From Streptomyces sp. CG4 (lineage in GTDB: Bacteria; Actinomycetota; Actinomycetes; Streptomycetales; Streptomycetaceae), in the NCBI RefSeq assembly GCF_041080655.1, contig NZ_CP163525.1, positions 7,874,001 through 7,938,000 on the forward strand: DNA of 64,000 nucleotides, written 5' to 3'. Position 1 is the stretch's first letter. Each line of letters starts with the position of its first letter. The position numbers and the translations under genes were made by a program. This document shows positions 60,325 through 64,000 of the stretch, in pieces. The notes under the pieces were generated by a model. That model was not told the origin of the DNA, searched no databases, and worked only from the letters and a program-made list of their open reading frames with translations.

Positions 60325-60371
60325 GTGCCCCGGGGCGGCGGTCACGACACCACGGCACCGCCCCGGGGCAC
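60325..60371. terminator. Bidirectional terminator between EamA-2 and the PNPOx-like gene
   Basis: GTGCCCCGGGGCGG and CCGCCCCGGGGCAC are exact complements of 14 bases separated by 19 bases, between converging genes. Confidence 0.78.
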
Positions 60372-60393
60372 CCCCCTTCGGACAGTCCCGGTC

Positions 60394-61074
60394 CTAGAGA
60401 GACGTCAGGTAGTCCGGCAGCTCGATGCCGGGCGCCAGGTCGGCGTTGGGGACCGGGGCGTCGTAGCCGCGCCGGAGCGGGACGACGCCGGCCCAGTGCG
60501 GCAGCGCGAGGTCCGCCGGGTCGTCGTTCGCGCCGCCGGTGCGGAGCTTGGCCGAGACCTGGTCCAGGTCCAGGCGGATCACCGCGGTGGCGGCCAGCTC
60601 CTTCTTGTCCGCGGGCCGGGAGTCGGCGGCCCGGCCCGGCATGACGTGGTCCACCAGCGCGTCCAGCGCCGCCCGCTTCTCCTCCGGGTCGGTGACCTGG
60701 TGCGCGATGCCGTGCACCACCACGGAGCGGTAGTTGATGGAGTGGTGGAAGGCGGAACGGGCCAGCACCAGCCCGTCCACGTGAGTGACCGTCAGACACA
60801 CCGGCAGGCCCGGATCGGCCGCACCGGTCATCCGCAGCGGACGGGAACCCGTGGACCCGTGCACATAGAGCCGCTCGCCGACCCGGCCGTACAGCGTCGG
60901 CAACACGACAGGGGCTCCGTCGCGGACGAAGCCGAGGTGGCAGACGTACCCCTCGTCGAGTATCGCGTGCACCTGTTCCTTGTCGTACGACGCCCGGTCC
61001 GCGGCGCGCGTGGGCACGGTGCGGTCGGTCGGGGCGTAGGCGGCGGCCTGGGCTTCCTCGGTCGTCCCCTGCAT
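60394..61074 (-). CDS. Pyridoxamine 5'-phosphate oxidase-family flavoprotein
   Basis: The 226-residue protein has the FMN-binding split-barrel of the PNPOx family (EGYVCHLGFVRDGAPVVLPTLYGRVGERLYVHG, residues 43-75) and the SINYRSVVVHGIAHQVT block. Similar proteins bind FMN, F420 or haem, so true PNPOx activity is not assured. GGAGG precedes ATG 61074. It is divergent from MocR-2, a regulator class with a PLP-binding domain, which is suggestive. Confidence 0.83.
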   Translation of the reverse strand: MQGTTEEAQAAAYAPTDRTVPTRAADRASYDKEQVHAILDEGYVCHLGFVRDGAPVVLPTLYGRVGERLYVHGSTGSRPLRMTGAADPGLPVCLTVTHVDGLVLARSAFHHSINYRSVVVHGIAHQVTDPEEKRAALDALVDHVMPGRAADSRPADKKELAATAVIRLDLDQVSAKLRTGGANDDPADLALPHWAGVVPLRRGYDAPVPNADLAPGIELPDYLTSL

Positions 61075-61134
61075 GGCGGTCCTCCGTGACGAGCAATGGC
61101 GATCTGGGGTGATGCCGGCGATGGTAATCTGTAT

Positions 61135-61150
61135 TGCACTAGTGCATAAT
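61135..61150. promoter_or_regulatory. Operator palindrome and -10 element of MocR-2
   Basis: TGCACTAGTGCA at 61135-61146 is a perfect palindrome between PNPOx and MocR-2. CATAAT at 61145-61150 ends seven bases before the GTG at 61158, a leaderless promoter spacing identical to that of MocR-1. The operator therefore overlaps the -10. Confidence 0.7.
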
Positions 61151-61157
61151 GCTCTTT

Positions 61158-62489
61158 GTGCTAGGAGAGTATCCCATCGAAGGGCGTGGCGCGGCAGAGA
61201 TTGCGGCCAGCGTGGAGCGCGCGGTCGGGGCCGGTGCGCTGGCACCGGGCCAATCCCTGCCTCCCATGCGGGAGTTGGCCACCCGGCTGGGCGTGAACCC
61301 CAACACCGTCGCGGCCGCGTACCGCACCCTGCGCGAGCGCGGGGTGATCGAGACCGCGGGCCGCCGGGGCAGCCGGATCCGGCCCAAGCCGGCCACCACC
61401 GGCCGCGAGGAACTGCGCCTGGAGGTCCCCGCAGGGGGCCGCGACCTGGCCTCCGGCAACCCGGACCCGGCTCTGCTGCCCCGGCTCGCCCCGGCCCTCA
61501 CCGCGGCGGCGGAGGAGGGCGACCGGCGGCCCGTCCGCTACGGCGACGACCCCGTGGACGCGGACCTCGCCCGCCTCGCCCGCGCCGAACTCGACGCCGA
61601 CGGCGTCCCCGCGGGCCCGCTGACCGTGACCTCGGGCTCCCTCGACGCCATCGAGCGCGTCCTGTCCGCCCATCTCAGGCCGGGCGACGCGGTCGCCGTC
61701 GAGGACCCCGGCTGGGGCAGCCTCCTCGACCTGGTCCCCGCGCTGGGGCTGCGCACGCTCCCGGTGGGCCTGGACGACGACGGTCCACGCGCCGACGACC
61801 TGCGCCGCGCCCTGGAGTCCGGGGCCCGCGCCCTGATCGTCACCGACCGTGCACAGAACCCGACCGGCGCCAGCGTGACCGTCGCACGCGCGCGTGCCCT
61901 GCGCGCGGTCCTGCGCGACCACCCGGGGACCCTGCTGATCGAGGACGACCACGGCCACGGCATCGTCGACCTCCCGCTGCACCCCCTGGCGGGCGTCACC
62001 CACCACTGGGCCGTCGTCCGCTCCGCCTCCAAGGCCTACGGCCCCGACCTGCGCGTGGCCGTCGTAGCCGGCGACCCGGTCACGGTCGACCGGGTACGCG
62101 GCCGCCAGAGCCTGGGCCCCGGCTGGGTGAGCCTGCTGCTGCAGCGAGCCGTGGTCCGGCTCTGGACCCAGGGCGCGGTGGACCGGGTGGCGGTGGCACG
62201 GGCGTACGCCGTCCGCCGGGACGCGCTGGTCGACGCACTGGCGGACCGGGGAGTCGCCGCCCACGGCCGCAGCGGCATGAACGTATGGGTCCCGGTCCCC
62301 GACGAGACCGGCGCGGTCGCCCGCCTCCTCCAAGCCGGCTGGGCGGTCGCCCCGGGCGCCCGCTACCGCCTGAACAGCAGACAGGCGATCCGCATCACGA
62401 TCTCAACGCTCACACAGGAGGACATCACCCCACTGGCACAAGCGGTGGCGACAGCGGTACGCCCGTCCCCGGCCCGCGTCTACGGCTAG
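61158..62489 (+). CDS. MocR-type GntR regulator with aminotransferase domain (MocR-2)
   Basis: The 443-residue protein begins MLGEYPIEGRGAAEIAASV with a winged helix (LATRLGVNPNTVAAAYRTLRERG) and an aminotransferase-like domain; the PLP lysine is about Lys292 in SASKAYG. GTG 61158 is preferred to ATG 61149 because only the GTG sits at leaderless spacing from CATAAT. It resembles MocR-1 (4733-6052) and probably controls the divergent PNPOx-like gene and itself. Confidence 0.85.
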   Translation: MLGEYPIEGRGAAEIAASVERAVGAGALAPGQSLPPMRELATRLGVNPNTVAAAYRTLRERGVIETAGRRGSRIRPKPATTGREELRLEVPAGGRDLASGNPDPALLPRLAPALTAAAEEGDRRPVRYGDDPVDADLARLARAELDADGVPAGPLTVTSGSLDAIERVLSAHLRPGDAVAVEDPGWGSLLDLVPALGLRTLPVGLDDDGPRADDLRRALESGARALIVTDRAQNPTGASVTVARARALRAVLRDHPGTLLIEDDHGHGIVDLPLHPLAGVTHHWAVVRSASKAYGPDLRVAVVAGDPVTVDRVRGRQSLGPGWVSLLLQRAVVRLWTQGAVDRVAVARAYAVRRDALVDALADRGVAAHGRSGMNVWVPVPDETGAVARLLQAGWAVAPGARYRLNSRQAIRITISTLTQEDITPLAQAVATAVRPSPARVYG

Positions 62490-62499
62490 GGGCGGCACC

Positions 62500-62580
62500 A
62501 CGAGGAGGCGCGGGAACTGCGCGACAGGGGCGCCACACCCAAGGGGCGCCGGGAACGGCGCGACAAGCCACAACGAACCG
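62500..62580. repeat. Two degenerate copies of a Streptomyces intergenic repeat
   Basis: GGAGGCGCGGGAACTGCGCG (from 62503) and GGGGCGCCGGGAACGGCGCG (from 62543), each followed by ACA or ACAAG, resemble the dispersed GGGGCGCGGGGAACTGCGCG family seen in many Streptomyces genomes. They lie between converging MocR-2 and EamA-3. Confidence 0.55.
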
Positions 62581-62612
62581 TCAGCCGCACACGAACCCCA
62601 CGCCCCTCCCCG

Positions 62613-63614
62613 CTAGGCGCTCCCCGCCGAACCGCGTGAGCGCGAGGCGCCCTCCGCCGAACCGCGTGAGCGCCACGCGTGGGCGCTACGCCCCCGAACC
62701 TGCGTAAGCGCGGCCCCCGCCAGCACGATCACCGCCCCCACCGGCGTGTTCCACCCCAGCGATTCCCCGAGAATCGCGACACCGGCCGCCGTTGCGATCA
62801 CCGGAATGAAATAGGTGACCATCTGCGCCGTAGTAGGCCCGACCTCGGCGACCAACCCGTACTGGATCAGCACGGCCACCCCCGTGCCGAGCGCCCCCAG
62901 CGCGGCGATCGCAAGCAGCGGCACCAGATCGACATGCGTGGGGAACCCGGCGAACAGCGGGGTGACGACGGCCAGTTGGAGCGTCGCCAGCAGCAGCTGC
63001 GCGCCCGTCATCGACAGATGGGAGTTGCCCGTGCCCGCGAGCGTCCGCCGGACGTAGATCCAGCCGATCGGGTAGCTCAGCGAGGCGAGCAGGGCCATCG
63101 CCGTACCCGTGGCATCCAGCCCATGGAACCCCTGCCAGGCCCCCAGCACGGTGAGCACGCCCAGGAAGCCCAGCCCGAGCCCGGCGACCCGAACCCGGGT
63201 AGGCCGGTCCTCGGACAGCGCGACCAGGGACAGAGCCATGCCCCACAGGGGCGACGTCGCGTTGCAGATGCCGGCCAGCGTGGACGGGATCGTCAGCTCG
63301 GCGAAGGCGAAGAGGGAGAACGGCAGGGCGTTGAGCAGGAACGCGGCGACCGCCATATGGCCCCACAGCCGGGCCCCGCGCGGCAGCCGCTCCCGCTTGA
63401 CCGCCATCGCCGCCGCCAGCACCGCCGTACCGAACACGAGCCGCCCGAAGGTGACCTGGAAGGGCGCGTATCCTTCCGTGCCGACCTTGATCAACAGGAA
63501 GCTGAAGCCCCAGATCAGGGACAGGGCGCCGAAGCGCAGCCGCCAGTCGAGGCGGGCGCCGGGACGGGTGGGGGCGGGGGACTGGGTTCGGGGTGCGGTG
63601 ACCGTGCTGCTCAT
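62613..63614 (-). CDS. EamA/DMT-family transporter (third)
   Basis: The 333-residue membrane protein has ten hydrophobic segments (GALSLIWGFSFLLIKVG; TYFIPVIATAAGVAILGESLGW). Its C-terminus carries a repeated RSRGSAEGAS/RSRGSAGSA element encoded by a 20-base direct repeat with a 30-base period (62624-62643, 62654-62673). ATG 63614 has GGTGGA nearby; 63626 is possible. It is divergent from the LysR gene, a common regulator-transporter arrangement. Confidence 0.83.
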   Translation of the reverse strand: MSSTVTAPRTQSPAPTRPGARLDWRLRFGALSLIWGFSFLLIKVGTEGYAPFQVTFGRLVFGTAVLAAAMAVKRERLPRGARLWGHMAVAAFLLNALPFSLFAFAELTIPSTLAGICNATSPLWGMALSLVALSEDRPTRVRVAGLGLGFLGVLTVLGAWQGFHGLDATGTAMALLASLSYPIGWIYVRRTLAGTGNSHLSMTGAQLLLATLQLAVVTPLFAGFPTHVDLVPLLAIAALGALGTGVAVLIQYGLVAEVGPTTAQMVTYFIPVIATAAGVAILGESLGWNTPVGAVIVLAGAALTQVRGRSAHAWRSRGSAEGASRSRGSAGSA

Positions 63615-63675
63615 GATTTCCACCATGCTGGAGGCAACCTCGTAGCACAATCGAGTTTTTCCACCGGGTACGTCT

Positions 63676-63681
63676 TAGAAT
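63676..63681 (+). promoter_or_regulatory. -10 element of the LysR gene, leaderless
   Basis: TAGAAT ends seven bases before ATG 63689 and no ribosome site lies between them. This is the leaderless arrangement common in actinobacteria. Confidence 0.5.
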
Positions 63682-63688
63682 CACTTAC

Positions 63689-64000
63689 ATGTTGAACCTG
63701 GAGCGCCTGCGCACCCTGGATGCCCTCGCCCGGCACGGCTCGGTCAGCGCGGCCGCGGACGCGCTGCATGTCACCACCTCCGCCGTCTCCCAGCAGCTGG
63801 GCAAGCTGGAGCGCGAGATCGGCCAGCAGCTCCTCGCCAAGAACGGCCGGGGGGTGCGGCTCACGGACGCCGGGCGTCTGCTGTCGGAGCACGCGTCCCG
63901 CATCCTGTCGCAGGTCGAACTCGCCGAGTCCGATCTGGAGGCGCACCGCGGTCAGGTCGTCGGTGAACTGCGGCTGTCGGCGTTCCCGACCGCCGCCCGC
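63689..64000 (+). CDS. LysR-family regulator (partial, N-terminal 104 codons)
   Basis: The LysR helix-turn-helix is complete: MLNLERLRTLDALARHGSVSAAADALHVTTSAVSQQLGKLEREIGQQLLAKNGRGVRLT (residues 1-59). The effector domain lies beyond the window. It is divergent from EamA-3, which it likely regulates. Confidence 0.85.
   Translation, partial: MLNLERLRTLDALARHGSVSAAADALHVTTSAVSQQLGKLEREIGQQLLAKNGRGVRLTDAGRLLSEHASRILSQVELAESDLEAHRGQVVGELRLSAFPTAAR

Overview
The window is chromosomal DNA of a Streptomyces or very close relative. The evidence is very high GC with strong third-position GC bias, many GTG starts, a Streptomyces-type 16S-23S-5S operon with no tRNA in the spacer, a DasR-type operator before crr, and a gene order typical of the genus. 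No CRISPR array, prophage or tRNA gene was seen. Coordinates of sites and starts were read by eye.

Layout. 1-8302: end of an unidentified gene, a GH31 glycosidase, acetoacetyl-CoA synthetase, a MocR/GntR regulator divergent from an MFS exporter, and an unknown protein. 8426-10624: the general PTS genes crr-ptsI, with a dre operator upstream. 10770-16385: one complete rrn operon with promoters, processing signals and terminator. 16442-30759: a conserved actinobacterial block (CDP-alcohol phosphatidyltransferase, GDP-mannose pyrophosphorylase-like fusion, DUF881-Sbp-DUF881, FHA protein, FtsR, BFN nuclease, second MerR regulator, DinB, PRC-barrel protein, glycine riboswitch, gcvP). It matches the mycobacterial Rv1822-Rv1832 neighbourhood except that gcvH is absent. 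30813-32645: an IS1182-like element with a frameshifted transposase, inserted in the loop of the terminator hairpin downstream of gcvP.

32673-42442 is a molybdenum island: tandem-Mop molbindin, modCBA, a small SUOX-fold protein, an FeS-Moco fused dehydrogenase with a separate FAD subunit, a PucR regulator and a HTH-TOBE (ModE-like) regulator. Together these import and buffer molybdate, build a xanthine-dehydrogenase-type enzyme and regulate it. 42520-48438 holds an APC permease, a universal stress protein and two broken loci: a frameshifted DUF1707 gene and a deletion-fused sugar ABC transporter remnant.

48560-64000 is a mosaic of small units: DUF5999, an unknown 199-aa protein, a glutamate-cysteine ligase-like enzyme, a CPBP protease, PhzF, a MerR gene with a textbook long-spacer promoter facing a membrane protein gene, GNAT, an orphan ATP-synthase b-subunit paralogue, PadR, SRPBCC, an orphan Clp-N protein, three EamA transporters, a PNPOx-like protein divergent from a second MocR regulator, and the start of a LysR gene.

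The most notable observations are the IS placed inside a terminator, two MocR genes sharing one leaderless promoter layout in which the -10 hexamer lies in or directly beside a palindromic operator, an 18-bp minisatellite forming the DinB tail, a GDP-mannose pyrophosphorylase fused to a phosphomannomutase-like domain without its catalytic loop, and the orphan b subunit.
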